Assembly: GCF_006968745.1 (NCBI RefSeq)
Contig: NZ_CP030118.1
Location: forward strand, 3,484,674-3,548,673
DNA from: Brasilonema sennae CENA114
GTDB lineage: Bacteria > Cyanobacteriota > Cyanobacteriia > Cyanobacteriales > Nostocaceae
DNA length: 64,000 nucleotides
Direction of reading: 5' to 3'
How positions within the stretch are numbered: the first letter of the stretch is position 1; each line of letters opens with the position of its first letter. A program made the position numbers and the translations under genes. The notes under the pieces were generated by a model. That model saw only the letters and a list, made by a program, of their open reading frames with translations, was not told where the DNA came from and ran no database searches. Below, piece by piece: positions 16,212 to 26,084 of the stretch.

Positions 16212-18785
16212 CTACTTCGTCAGCATACAGTAAACACCATCCCAGGAATCACTGGGTGGTAAATTAAGATAATTACAAGATCTTTGTAAGTGAATATCAA
16301 CCGCTTGGTCTTTGGGTCGGATTTTTTTGGCAGATTGAAAGCAGGCAATAGCGTATCGAAAATTGCGTGACAAATAAGCGTTACGTCCATTTTGATAATG
16401 AAACAAAAACTCCTGAGTGTTGGTATCTAAAGGAGTGTGGCGATCGCCTATCAACTCATAGATATTGACTGCTTGATATTTTCCTTTCACCCTTATTTTG
16501 TCTAACTCACGCACCCAAATTAGTTCCCTGCATAATTTGTACGTAAATTCACTTAAGATAATGTCACAGCCGTATTCCTTGGTAACGCCTTCTAGGCGCG
16601 AACTCAAATTCACACCATCTCCGATGACGGTATAGTCCATCCGTCTTCGAGAACCAATATTGCCAGAAACTACTTCTCCAGAACTAATTCCAATTCCAAC
16701 ATGGATTTGTGGCTGTTTGAGGACAACTCGCCACTGATTAAATTCTGTTAATCGTTGGCGCATTTCCAAAGCGGACTGGATCGCCCTCCAAGCGTGATTC
16801 TCCGTTAACGGTAGTGGTGCACCAAACACTGCCATCAAGGCATCACCAATAAACTTATCTAGGGTGCCTTCATGGTTAAAAACTGCTTCGACCATCGTTT
16901 CAAAATACTGATTCAGCAAAGATACTACTTCCGCAGCGCCGAGATTTTCTGTTAAGGTGGTGTAACCTCTGATATCAGAAAACAGGATGGTAACTTCTTT
17001 GCGTTCGCCCACCATCAAAGCATCTTCCCCTAGTGCCATAACTTGTTCTGCGACTCGGGGAGTCAGGTAGCGATACATAGTGGTTTTCATGCGTTTTTCC
17101 TGACTGATGTCTTCCAAAACCACTAAACCACCCTTTACTCCACCTTCTGGATTTGTTAAGGGGTTAACGGTTAGATTGATGCTACGTTCAATTTTCTGAA
17201 CATTGTCTGCATCAAGCAACGCCAATCTAGCTTTAGGAGGTTGATTCCAAGGAATGAAAATGTCTGGGTTGGTGCGATCGCGTACTGCCAGAATGCAAAC
17301 AGATGCATCCTGCACAGACTTTACATACAATGTCTCTACATACAGTCCTACTGTTAAACTTTGTTCTGGTACATAATGTCTTGCTCCAGTTTTTAAACTA
17401 TCTTGTAGTCGCAGTTGTAAATTATCAATAGGCACAATCTCCCAGACTAAGCGACCAATCAAGTTTTGTTCCCAAAGATACTTGTTGTTTTTTGCGTTTG
17501 GTTCTTTTAAAGGACAGCCTAATAACTGTAAAGCGGCATCATTAATTGTGACTATTTTACCTTCCATATCCGTAGAAATAACTGCATCCGAAAGACTTTG
17601 TAGAATATCTTTTTGATACTGCTTTTCTAATAAAACATTCTCAAATAAGCGGGCATTTTCTAAAGCAATCCCTGCTTGAATATTAAAAGCCCGCATAAAT
17701 TCTTCATCTGACGCGGTAAAAAAATTACCTTGATGCTTATTAATTAACTGCGTTACGCCAATTAATTCATTTGCTGAGTTAAAAACAGGCAAACACAGAA
17801 TATTGCGGGTCGCATACCCTGTCTTTTGATCTGTCGTGGGGTCAAAACGTGGATCTTTATAAGCATCGGGAATATTCAGTGCTTCACCCGTAGATGCTAC
17901 GTAGCCTGCAATACCTTTGTTATCAGGCATACGAATTTCCATTGTGGTTGTACCATCTGCAGATGCTACCTTAGTCCAAAGTTCTGCCATTTCTTTACGA
18001 TATAAAAATAAAGTGCTGCGATCTGCTTGCATCAGAATCCGGGCTTGCTCCATGACTATTTGCAAAGTTGCTTCAAGATCCAAACTTTGTCCTAAAGTTT
18101 GAGTTGCGCGTAAAAGAGCAGTTGCACCTCGTTGATTGCGAGCTGCAACATAGAAAGATTGGCAACTTTCCAAGATAATACCGATAGAAGAAGCAAAGTC
18201 GCGAAAGTGCACTTCATCTTCATAATCAAATGGAGTACCCAGAGTTTTATTTGCCAGTTGCACCACAGCTACAACTTGGTTTTTGCTGCTCAAAACTGGC
18301 ATACATAATATATTGCGGAACTTGTAGCCCAATTGTTTTTCTAATTCCGGACTAAAAAGGGGATGAGTAGAGGTATCAGATATGTTTAAACATTGAGCTG
18401 TATTCGCAACATGACCGGGAATACCAGCAGTCATAGAAGTCCGAATTTCTATAGCCTTTTGGGTGTTCCCTTGAGGAACTTTTGACCATAACTGACCTTT
18501 ATCGTAGTCAACTAAAAAAATTGTCGTGTGTTCTGCCTGCAAAATTTGACCAATTTTAAGTGTAATCGCCTCCAATACTTTCTCTAGCATTGTTTCTAAA
18601 GCTTCATTATTGATTAATTCGATTGCTCTAAGAAACTGCTGAAACTCGGCTGTAATAAAGTCAAGTAAGCAAACAAATTCGTTAACCGAAAGATTTTTGA
18701 CGCGAGACAGTAAGGAGTGAGTGCGATTCACTTGAGTCAATTCAGTTAATGTAGCCAGGACGCTACCAGGATTTAGGAGTGTCAT
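16212..18785 (-). CDS. cyaB1: GAF-GAF-PAS class III adenylate cyclase (CyaB1-like)
   Basis: An 857-residue protein. Two GAF domains (about 60-210 and 225-385) each end in an NKxxxxxFxxxDE signature of cyclic-nucleotide-binding GAF domains. A PAS domain follows (about 390-520, starting LQSLSDAVISTDMEGKI), then the class III catalytic domain (about 595-780). It keeps both metal Asp residues (FSDIRGYT and KFIGDALMAVFG), the substrate Lys (DKFIGD), a Thr in the second substrate position (MDYTVIGD, as in CyaB1) and the Arg of NLSSRLEG. A TPR-like tail ends it. Length and order match Anabaena CyaB1, whose GAF domains bind cAMP and activate the cyclase. Paralogue CyaB2 cannot be excluded. Confidence 0.92.
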   Translation of the reverse strand: MTLLNPGSVLATLTELTQVNRTHSLLSRVKNLSVNEFVCLLDFITAEFQQFLRAIELINNEALETMLEKVLEAITLKIGQILQAEHTTIFLVDYDKGQLWSKVPQGNTQKAIEIRTSMTAGIPGHVANTAQCLNISDTSTHPLFSPELEKQLGYKFRNILCMPVLSSKNQVVAVVQLANKTLGTPFDYEDEVHFRDFASSIGIILESCQSFYVAARNQRGATALLRATQTLGQSLDLEATLQIVMEQARILMQADRSTLFLYRKEMAELWTKVASADGTTTMEIRMPDNKGIAGYVASTGEALNIPDAYKDPRFDPTTDQKTGYATRNILCLPVFNSANELIGVTQLINKHQGNFFTASDEEFMRAFNIQAGIALENARLFENVLLEKQYQKDILQSLSDAVISTDMEGKIVTINDAALQLLGCPLKEPNAKNNKYLWEQNLIGRLVWEIVPIDNLQLRLQDSLKTGARHYVPEQSLTVGLYVETLYVKSVQDASVCILAVRDRTNPDIFIPWNQPPKARLALLDADNVQKIERSINLTVNPLTNPEGGVKGGLVVLEDISQEKRMKTTMYRYLTPRVAEQVMALGEDALMVGERKEVTILFSDIRGYTTLTENLGAAEVVSLLNQYFETMVEAVFNHEGTLDKFIGDALMAVFGAPLPLTENHAWRAIQSALEMRQRLTEFNQWRVVLKQPQIHVGIGISSGEVVSGNIGSRRRMDYTVIGDGVNLSSRLEGVTKEYGCDIILSEFTYKLCRELIWVRELDKIRVKGKYQAVNIYELIGDRHTPLDTNTQEFLFHYQNGRNAYLSRNFRYAIACFQSAKKIRPKDQAVDIHLQRSCNYLNLPPSDSWDGVYCMLTK

Positions 18786-19265
18786 GGGGATTTTAGATTA
18801 TATGGTAAATCGTAGATAGTAGGTCGTGGGTAGTAGTTAGTTGATCGAGGAACAACCAATACTTAGTTACTAATAACCGATAACTAATAACTAAGTAGCC
18901 GTGATGAACTGTGTACATTAAAACACATGAAAAGATTTCTCCCAGCCTACAGCTCATTAGCCCCTTAGGGGCAAAGCTCGCCGGGAGGATACTTCCCCCG
19001 GCAGATTTTGGCGCTCTTGCAACGCGCTTCACTCACTCCTCCCTCTATCCTTACTTTCAAGTCAGGTTCGCACAATCAAAATAAAATATGTAACTTTTTA
19101 TAAAGAAAAAAGCTTTTGATCAAAAGTATCTAACACTGGGCAACTTTGGCGCAAACCTCTGGGGGGGAAGCTTCCCCCGCAAGACTTTGTAAAAAAGGCG
19201 GATTAATTCGTCTTCAAATAGCTTTTTGCTTGTGTGTTGGTCATTCAATTTTTCCTTGTTGAACT
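18786..19265. other. Intergenic region with GC-rich palindromic fragments
   Basis: The stretch upstream of the cyclase. Two similar palindromic pieces centred on GGGGGAAGCTTCCCCC-like cores lie at about 18965-19010 and 19150-19190. TAACTAATAAC words occupy about 18860-18895. No intact gene is seen; the segment may be debris of the intron whose reverse transcriptase piece lies next to it. Confidence 0.5.
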
Positions 19266-19460
19266 TTACGAAGGTTCTGTTGTTGTCTGGCTTGTCCTGT
19301 TGAAATACTTTTCTATATCGAGTTCTATTACTCGTTTTTCTATCCCTGTGGAACTATAACTAAGACTTAGGAATAGTTGTTTTTGAGCGTCGTGCGCAGA
19401 ACGCCCGGATCTAAAGCCATTTTTACCGTTGGTAACATAGTTCTGTTTATTTGTACTCAC
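19266..19460 (-). pseudogene. Fragment of a group II intron reverse transcriptase
   Basis: About 64 residues recognisable as reverse transcriptase blocks: GKNGFRSGRSAHDAQKQL (usually YGFRPGRSxHDA) and KRVIELDIEKYFNR (usually LDIEKCFDRI). The piece has lost both its N-terminal part and the catalytic YADD and maturase regions. It begins 70 bp before the sqdX stop codon side and cannot encode a working enzyme. I see no complete intron RNA domains nearby, so it is a dead remnant. The frame continues to a stop at 19266 but homology fades after FNR. Confidence 0.65.
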
Positions 19461-19474
19461 CTACTGAATAATCT

Positions 19475-20608
19475 TTATGCCACTTTTGGTAGTTCAGAAT
19501 AAATCACCTGTTGATAGTAGCTTTCTAGCTGGCGTGTAGCAGCACCCCATCCCCAACGTTCTGCCTCCTGACGCGCATTTTGACGGATAGTTTCTCGTTC
19601 CTGTTGCTGTTGTAGAAGACGAACTGTTGCATCAATGGCACTTTGAACGTCTTGTTCTGGCTCAAAAAGATATCCATTCACTCCATCTGTCACAATATCA
19701 GGAATACCACCAGAACGTGCAGCAACGACTGGACATCCACCTGCCATTGCTTCTAAAAGAACTAATCCCAGTGTCTCTGTTCGAGAAGGAAAAATAAACG
19801 CATCAGCACTAGCAAAGGCAGAAGCTAATTCTGTACCCACCAAATACCCAACAAAATAAGTATTTGTTCCAGCAAAGTATTTTTCCAATGTTTGACGATG
19901 GGGACCATCTCCAACTAATGCTAGCCGTGCCTTGGGGATAGCTTCTAAGATTGGTTTGATACGTTCAATTTCTTTTTCAGCGGAAAGACGCCCTACGTAA
20001 AGTAACAATGGGCTTTGTGGGTTATTTTGCGACAGGCGCGATCGCATTTGCTGACAAGCATTGTCAGGATGAAATGATTCGGTATCCACTCCCCTTTGCC
20101 ACAGATCTACTCTTTCAATACCGTGTGCTATGAGTTCTTGCATCATTGCTGTGGAGGTACAAAGATTTAAAGCTGCCTGATTGTGAGCCGCTTTTAGTAG
20201 TTCCCACAATAATCCTTCCAGCATTGCTAAACCGTAATGCTGAAGGTATTGAGGCAGATGAGTATGGTAAGATGCGACCAAGGGAACATTTAGATATTTA
20301 CTATAAAATATACCAGCTAATCCCAGAATTGCTGGGTTAACTACATGAATGATATCTGGTTTAAATCCCTCCAAAGCTTCACCGATTGCTGGACGAGGTA
20401 ATGCCATTTTTAACTCTGGATACAGTGGTAGGGGAAAACCGGAGACACCATATACTTTAGCTCCTTTATACTCAAAAATGCCACTATCAGGAGCAATGAC
20501 TAAGACTTGGTTACCATTACGCTGAAGATGGTCAATGGTATGACGCAGGCGTGTTACAATTCCATCAACTTTGGGTAGAAAGGTTTCGGTAAACAGGGCA
20601 ATTCGCAT
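19475..20608 (-). CDS. sqdX: Sulfoquinovosyl transferase (GT4)
   Basis: A 377-residue GT4 glycosyltransferase. It starts MRIALFTETFLPKVDGIVTR and has the diglyceride-sugar transferase marks IHVVNPAILGLAG, SYHTHLPQYLQHYG, LLLYVGRLSAEKEIERIK and the EX7E donor block SRTETLGLVLLEAMAGGCPVV. It moves sulfoquinovose from UDP-sulfoquinovose to diacylglycerol, making the thylakoid lipid SQDG. SqdB, encoded 350 bp upstream on the same strand, makes the donor, so the pair forms the complete bacterial SQDG pathway end. It acts on the cytoplasmic face of membranes. Confidence 0.95.
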   Translation of the reverse strand: MRIALFTETFLPKVDGIVTRLRHTIDHLQRNGNQVLVIAPDSGIFEYKGAKVYGVSGFPLPLYPELKMALPRPAIGEALEGFKPDIIHVVNPAILGLAGIFYSKYLNVPLVASYHTHLPQYLQHYGLAMLEGLLWELLKAAHNQAALNLCTSTAMMQELIAHGIERVDLWQRGVDTESFHPDNACQQMRSRLSQNNPQSPLLLYVGRLSAEKEIERIKPILEAIPKARLALVGDGPHRQTLEKYFAGTNTYFVGYLVGTELASAFASADAFIFPSRTETLGLVLLEAMAGGCPVVAARSGGIPDIVTDGVNGYLFEPEQDVQSAIDATVRLLQQQQERETIRQNARQEAERWGWGAATRQLESYYQQVIYSELPKVA

Positions 20609-20722
20609 AAAACTTGTATTCAGTACTAGCCTTGTATGAACTATGAAATGAAGGCAAAGGTTTGAAGTCTAAAGCATGTAGTCAAGAATGTTTATTTCAT
20701 CCTTGATCTTTCTAAAATGACT

Positions 20723-20753
20723 AGTCGTCATACTGAATAACAATATGACGACT
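20723..20753. other. Inverted repeat in the sqdB-sqdX gap
   Basis: A perfect 10-bp stem (AGTCGTCATA/TATGACGACT) with an 11-base loop. No T-run follows on either strand, so it is not a normal terminator; it may stabilise or attenuate the sqdB-sqdX transcript. The rest of the 20609-20959 gap shows no gene. Confidence 0.6.
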
Positions 20754-20959
20754 ATATTGTAGATAGTCAACGTTCCTTCAAAAAGAACTCAGAATAACGT
20801 TACAGCATCTACTGGAGTATTCAGCATTGAGGGAACTGTTGTGAGATTTTTAGGGACTTGGAACCTCAACTCCTCATTGGGTGGTAAGCGACTAATATTA
20901 AATTCTGAGTAGGTGAGTTATGACCTCGTTGTTTGTCAACAGCGGTCTTCAAGATTTAC

Positions 20960-22126
<1,167 letters not shown>

Positions 22127-22361
22127 TTACTCGCTGATAGCTAAATCTACCAGGTTTGTGTCCCCTCTAATCATCAAAGATGGAGCAGGAAGTGAAGAAG
22201 TGAAGGTTGCCCCGTTCAAGCTAGTCGCGAAGTGCTTACGTACTTCTGCCTTTGTTCAAACGAGTTGTCGAATTTTCGACTATTACATTGTCCCTGGCAA
22301 TAGTACTTCTGTTATATTATTAAGATATGTAACAAAAAAAGCGTCAAAACGCTTTGACGTC

Positions 22362-22390
22362 TTGACAAGGAATTGAGGTTCCGATATCGT
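22362..22390 (+). promoter_or_regulatory. Probable sigma-70-type promoter of the ycf46/ycf35 region
   Basis: TTGACA, a 17-bp spacer and TATCGT (-10, four of six matches) lie 36 bp before the start of the small DNA-binding protein. Just upstream an AAAGCG/CGCTTT hairpin with an A-run reads as a terminator on the minus strand, placed in front of sqdB. Confidence 0.45.
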
Positions 22391-22426
22391 GATATACATA
22401 CCCGGGTAAGACCGCTAAAAAGTAAT

Positions 22427-22774
22427 ATGCAAGCTAAGCAAAAGATTACATTGTATCTGTCGCCAGAACTGCACAGGAAGTTAAAGATTCGCTCGGCAAT
22501 TGACTCGGAACCGATGTCAGAACTAGCGGAACGTGCCTTAGACTTCTACCTGGCAAATTCGGAATTAGTAGAGGAAGCACAAGCATCATATGGAAGGACG
22601 CACAGAGTTTATTCTTGTCCAACTTGCGAAACTTCAGTTGTGCTGCGAGATGCAGAATTGGTCAGTCTGGGTCACCAACCCGGAATGATTGGTCATCAGC
22701 AAGAGCGTCTTGCGATTGATGAAATGGATCGGAACCAAAATCAAAAGGGTAAGGAAGAGCTAGTTCCTTGCTAA
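22427..22774 (+). CDS. Ribbon-helix-helix-like small protein
   Basis: A 115-residue protein starting MQAKQKITLYLSPELHRKLK, a pattern of CopG-type ribbon-helix-helix DNA-binding proteins (beta-strand ITLYL, then helices). A single CPTC pair follows near residue 62, which might bind metal but lacks an obvious second pair. The C-terminus is polar. ATG at 22427 is preferred over a TTG at 22373, because the latter would add residues encoded by the promoter. It precedes ycf46 by 95 bp on the same strand and could share its transcript. Function is not known. Confidence 0.65.
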   Translation: MQAKQKITLYLSPELHRKLKIRSAIDSEPMSELAERALDFYLANSELVEEAQASYGRTHRVYSCPTCETSVVLRDAELVSLGHQPGMIGHQQERLAIDEMDRNQNQKGKEELVPC

Positions 22775-22869
22775 ATAGGAATCATGAATATCAAATTCAT
22801 AGTTTCCCTGTTCGTAACATAGCAAAGCGAAGTCTGTACTGTCTGTAAAGGTCTCAAGTAGGTCGATGT

Positions 22870-24381
22870 ATGAAAGAAGAGCTCAGTATCCTCATTCAAG
22901 CTCAATACCCTTTAATCTACCTTGTGACCTCCGAGGAAGAGCGGGCTGAGCAGGCAATTTCTACAATCGCTCAATCGTCAAAGCCACAGCGAAAAGTGTA
23001 TGTTTGGACAGTAACTCACGGCATCGTGGAGTATGGTCAACCCCGGAACGTCACTCAACATAACACCGTTTCTCCGGAAGCGGCAGTTGAATGGATTATC
23101 CGGCAGAAAGAACCAGGTATATTTATTCTTAAAGATTTACATCCATTTATAGATGCGCCAGCGACAACAAGGTCATTGCGTGATGCGATCGCCAGCTTTA
23201 AGGGGTTGCACAAGAATGTTATCTTGATGTCACCGATGCAGCAAGTCCCAATTGAACTGGAAAAGGAAGTTGTCGTTCTTGATTTTCCGCTTCCAGACAT
23301 GGGAGATTTAAATAAAGTTTTATCTACTCATTTGGATCAAAACCGTGGACGGCGGTTAGCAACAGAAGCGCGTGAAAAACTCTTAAGGGCGGCTCTAGGA
23401 TTAACTAAAGATGAAGCGGAAAAAGTCTACCGTAAGGCACAGGTCACTACAGGGCGTCTGACGGAAGATGAAGTAGACATAGTTTTATCTGAGAAAAAGC
23501 AGCTAATTCGGCGCAATGGTATATTAGAATACATAGAAGAAGACGCAACTATTGATGCTGTTGGTGGCTTGGAAGAGTTGAAAAGGTGGCTGAAGCAGCG
23601 CTCTAACGCTTTTACAGAGAGGGCGCGTGAGTACGGTTTACCTCAACCAAAAGGTATGCTAATCTTAGGAGTCCCAGGTTGTGGTAAATCCTTAATTGCC
23701 AAAACAACTTCTCGACTGTGGGGTTTGCCACTACTGCGATTAGATATGGGGCGAGTCTATGATGGCTCAATGGTAGGACGTTCAGAAGCAAATTTACGTA
23801 ACGCCTTAAAAACAGCAGAATCTATTTCACCCGCAATTTTATTTATAGACGAGTTAGATAAATCATTTGCTGGAAGTGGAGGTTCTGGAGATTCTGATGG
23901 TGGAACTTCCAGCCGGATATTCGGCTCTTTCCTCACCTGGATGCAAGAAAAGAAATCACCAGTATTTGTCATGGCAACAGCCAACCGAGTTGAACGTCTA
24001 CCTGGTGAATTTTTGAGGAAAGGTCGCTTTGATGAAATTTTCTTTGTAGATCTGCCCACCCCAGAAGAGCGCCAAGACATATTCACGATACACTTGTCTA
24101 AGCGCCGAGAAGACATCTCGCGATTTGACCTAGAACAACTTTCTAAGATGTCTGACGGATTTTCTGGAGCAGAAATTGAACAAGCGATTGTTGCGGCAAT
24201 GTACGAAGCTTTTGCCCAAGATCGGGAGTTCACACAATTAGATATTATTGCGGCTATTAAAGCAACACTGCCGTTGTCGCGTACGATGCAAGAACAAGTC
24301 ACAGCTCTCAGAGACTGGGCTAGACAACGAGCAAGACCAGCCGCATCCTCCGTTGCTGAGTATCAGCGAATGGAGTTCTAA
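22870..24381 (+). CDS. ycf46: Ycf46-family AAA+ ATPase
   Basis: A 503-residue protein. The N-terminal half (ILIQAQYPLIYLVTSEEERA) is typical of Ycf46; the AAA+ module starts near residue 225 with Walker A GVPGCGKS (about 266-273), Walker B ILFIDELDKSF, sensor and Arg-finger region LRKGRFDEIFFVDLP, and the small lid domain IEQAIVAAMYEAF. Homologues are encoded in some algal plastids and in Synechocystis (slr0374), where the gene has been linked to inorganic carbon response. The client is unknown. The gene lies directly before ycf35, 140 bp apart, with a CCGCGT/ACGCGG hairpin at 24445-24464 between them. Confidence 0.9.
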   Translation: MKEELSILIQAQYPLIYLVTSEEERAEQAISTIAQSSKPQRKVYVWTVTHGIVEYGQPRNVTQHNTVSPEAAVEWIIRQKEPGIFILKDLHPFIDAPATTRSLRDAIASFKGLHKNVILMSPMQQVPIELEKEVVVLDFPLPDMGDLNKVLSTHLDQNRGRRLATEAREKLLRAALGLTKDEAEKVYRKAQVTTGRLTEDEVDIVLSEKKQLIRRNGILEYIEEDATIDAVGGLEELKRWLKQRSNAFTERAREYGLPQPKGMLILGVPGCGKSLIAKTTSRLWGLPLLRLDMGRVYDGSMVGRSEANLRNALKTAESISPAILFIDELDKSFAGSGGSGDSDGGTSSRIFGSFLTWMQEKKSPVFVMATANRVERLPGEFLRKGRFDEIFFVDLPTPEERQDIFTIHLSKRREDISRFDLEQLSKMSDGFSGAEIEQAIVAAMYEAFAQDREFTQLDIIAAIKATLPLSRTMQEQVTALRDWARQRARPAASSVAEYQRMEF

Positions 24382-24444
24382 AAGCTTTCTCCTGCTACCA
24401 CAGGGGGAAAGGCTAGCGCCAAAAAGCTAGCAGTTATGAAAAAA

Positions 24445-24464
24445 CCGCGTCTTGGTAAACGCGG
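24445..24464 (+). terminator. Hairpin between ycf46 and ycf35
   Basis: A 6-bp GC stem (CCGCGT/ACGCGG) with an 8-base loop, no T-run. It may weaken read-through or protect the 3' end of ycf46 mRNA; a full terminator is not indicated. Confidence 0.35.
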
Positions 24465-24521
24465 CTTCGCTTAAAACAAACTGTTGTCTTTTTCTCTACT
24501 TTCTCATTGGAGGAAACCCAA

Positions 24522-24872
24522 ATGTCTCACTTTAGCACTCTGCGTACCAAAATCACCGATGCAGAAATTCTTAAGTCTTCCCTGCGCGATCTAGGCATCT
24601 CTGTTAAGACTGAAGCTGATGTTCGTGGTTACAACGGTCAGCGTGTTCGTTCCGACATCGTTGCAGTTTTGGAAGGCGAGTATGATCTCGGTTGGTCTCG
24701 CAACAGCGATGGTTCCTTCGATCTGATCGCAGACCTATGGGGTGTTGCTAAGAAGCACAACCAAACCGAGTTGATCAACTCCATCAACCAAAAGTATGCC
24801 GTTAACAAAACCCTGGCAGAAGTGAAGCAACGCGGTCTGCAAAACGCCAACGTTAAGTTGGTATTGCAATAG
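24522..24872 (+). CDS. ycf35: Ycf35-family protein (DUF1257)
   Basis: A 116-residue protein starting MSHFSTLRTKITDAEILK and containing LGISVKTEADVRGYNGQ and a YDLGWSRN segment, all typical of Ycf35. The protein is conserved in cyanobacteria and red-lineage plastids; its role is unknown. ATG at 24522 is chosen because a strong GGAGG ribosome-binding site lies eight bases upstream; an in-frame TTG at 24507 would include that site. It is followed by two strong terminators, so it closes the ycf46-ycf35 unit. Confidence 0.93.
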   Translation: MSHFSTLRTKITDAEILKSSLRDLGISVKTEADVRGYNGQRVRSDIVAVLEGEYDLGWSRNSDGSFDLIADLWGVAKKHNQTELINSINQKYAVNKTLAEVKQRGLQNANVKLVLQ

Positions 24873-24902
24873 TCATATCTCTGCGCGTTCCCAAAGCTGC
24901 AC

Positions 24903-24940
24903 GGGTTAACCAGGTTAATAGCGGTTAGCCCGCTTTTTTT
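24903..24940 (+). terminator. Intrinsic terminator after ycf35
   Basis: GGGTTAACC pairs with GGTTAGCCC (one G-U) over a 9-bp stem, and an alternative AGCGG/CCGCT stem is nested; a run of seven T follows (24934-24940). Confidence 0.85.
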
Positions 24941-24977
24941 ACGGACTAGGATAATTCCTAGTCCGTTAATTTTTTTA
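24941..24977 (+). terminator. Second terminator directly after the first
   Basis: A perfect 11-bp stem (ACGGACTAGGA/TCCTAGTCCGT) with TAAT loop, followed by TAATTTTTTT. It starts at the base after the first T-run, forming a tandem terminator. Confidence 0.8.
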
Positions 24978-25140
24978 TGCCTTGGAACCTACGAGGAAAG
25001 AAACCAGGACTTACGCAAAGGTAACGTATTTTCGTCCGCAGCGACGAGCGTATCCCCTGCGGAGACGCTACGCATACGCGTAGCGTGCCGAATAGACCTG
25101 TTGCACGAATCAAGAAAACAGGGCAAGTTCATATTGGATG

Positions 25141-25440
25141 TTATACAGAAAATTTCTGAATAACAGCGATGAATATACTGAACAACTCTTTCTTACGTAC
25201 AAAATCAGGTGAATATACGGAATTTTTCACCTAACATCTGAAAAAGGATAATATACAGAAAATTTCTTGATATCCACCCCAAATTGAGTAGTTATACGGG
25301 AATAGCTGTATCATAGTTAGATATGGACGATATACATAAAATTTCTTGATATTTATGATTAAATGCCTGTAACCCTTTCTCTATTTAAATCGCGAGCATG
25401 TGATATACGGAAAGTTTCTGCATAATAAATAGTTAGGCTG
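25141..25440. repeat. Degenerate repeat array, about eight units of 32-41 bp
   Basis: The motif ATATACRGAAAATTTCT recurs at 25141, 25173, 25213, 25251, 25292, 25330 and 25403, with a weak copy near 25363, giving unit lengths of 32, 40, 38, 41, 38, 33 and 40. The best copies contain the dyad AGAAA-N-TTTCT. Spacer parts are unrelated or weakly related. Unit lengths are not multiples of three, so the array is non-coding. It ends 14 bp before a P-loop kinase gene. A related AGAAAAATTTCCT lies at about 26451. Confidence 0.65.
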
Positions 25441-25453
25441 AGGGACATAGGAC

Positions 25454-25948
25454 ATGAAGCAGCGAGGAAAGCTCTTCTTCTTTTGCGGAAAGATGGCGGC
25501 GCGAAAATCGAGCCTTGCAAGGGAAATAGCGCGGCGAGAGGACGCGGTTTTGGTAGTGCAAGACCAGTTGCTGATCAAGTTGTTTCCGGGCGAAGTCGTG
25601 GACATCCCTAGCTTCGTCAAGTATTCATCAATGCTGAGAGATGCTCTTGCGGCGCACATATGCTCACTGCTCTTAAAGGGCATATCTGTTGTGCTCGACT
25701 TTCCTGGCAACACGAGAACGCAGCGTGCCTGGTTTCGGGAGCTATTTGAACGTGCGAACGCCGATCATGAGTTGCACTACGTCGATGTAACTGACGAGTT
25801 GTGCAAGCGTCAGCTGCGGGAGCGGAGTAGGGAGCTTACTGAAGGCTCAGCTTTTACGAGCGATGCCGAATTTGATGCCATTACAAAGTACTTTCAGGCA
25901 CCATCAGACGATGAGAACTTTAACGTCATTCGTCATCAGCGCGGCTAA
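25454..25948 (+). CDS. P-loop kinase-like protein (chloramphenicol phosphotransferase/zeta-like) with altered Walker A
   Basis: A 164-residue protein, normal length for small AAA_33-type kinases. The P-loop region reads FFFCGKMAARKSSLAREIA; relatives have GKMAAGKST, so the penultimate invariant Gly is Arg here. Downstream DFPGNTRTQRAWFRELFE and LHYVDVTDELCKRQLRERS look like the usual Walker B and lid regions with Arg residues. The family phosphorylates small molecules such as antibiotics or nucleotides, but the substrate is unknown and activity is doubtful. The gene is clearly GC-richer than its surroundings, which suggests transfer. It follows the repeat array and precedes decayed mobile pieces. 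Confidence 0.7.
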   Translation: MKQRGKLFFFCGKMAARKSSLAREIARREDAVLVVQDQLLIKLFPGEVVDIPSFVKYSSMLRDALAAHICSLLLKGISVVLDFPGNTRTQRAWFRELFERANADHELHYVDVTDELCKRQLRERSRELTEGSAFTSDAEFDAITKYFQAPSDDENFNVIRHQRG

Positions 25949-26084
25949 CACTTCATGGCGGCGGACAGGTGAAAGCCGTTGGTGAGGTTGCAAAGGTTAA
26001 CTGCCGCCGCTGCATTTTGCCGTGTAACCGCGATCGCTCTGCTTTAGTCTGCTGGCATGGTAATAAAAGAAAAGGTATCCGACC

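Noticed and set aside
18793..19032. 79-codon minus-strand frame upstream of the cyclase
   Set aside because: It is made of TAACTAATAAC-type repeats and palindromic DNA.
22158..22376. 72-codon plus-strand frame before the ribbon-helix-helix gene
   Set aside because: It covers the promoter and divergent upstream region and has no family pattern or ribosome-binding site.
25141..25440. CRISPR array
   Set aside because: The repeat words are only about 17 bp, vary strongly between copies and have uneven spacing; no cas gene is present.
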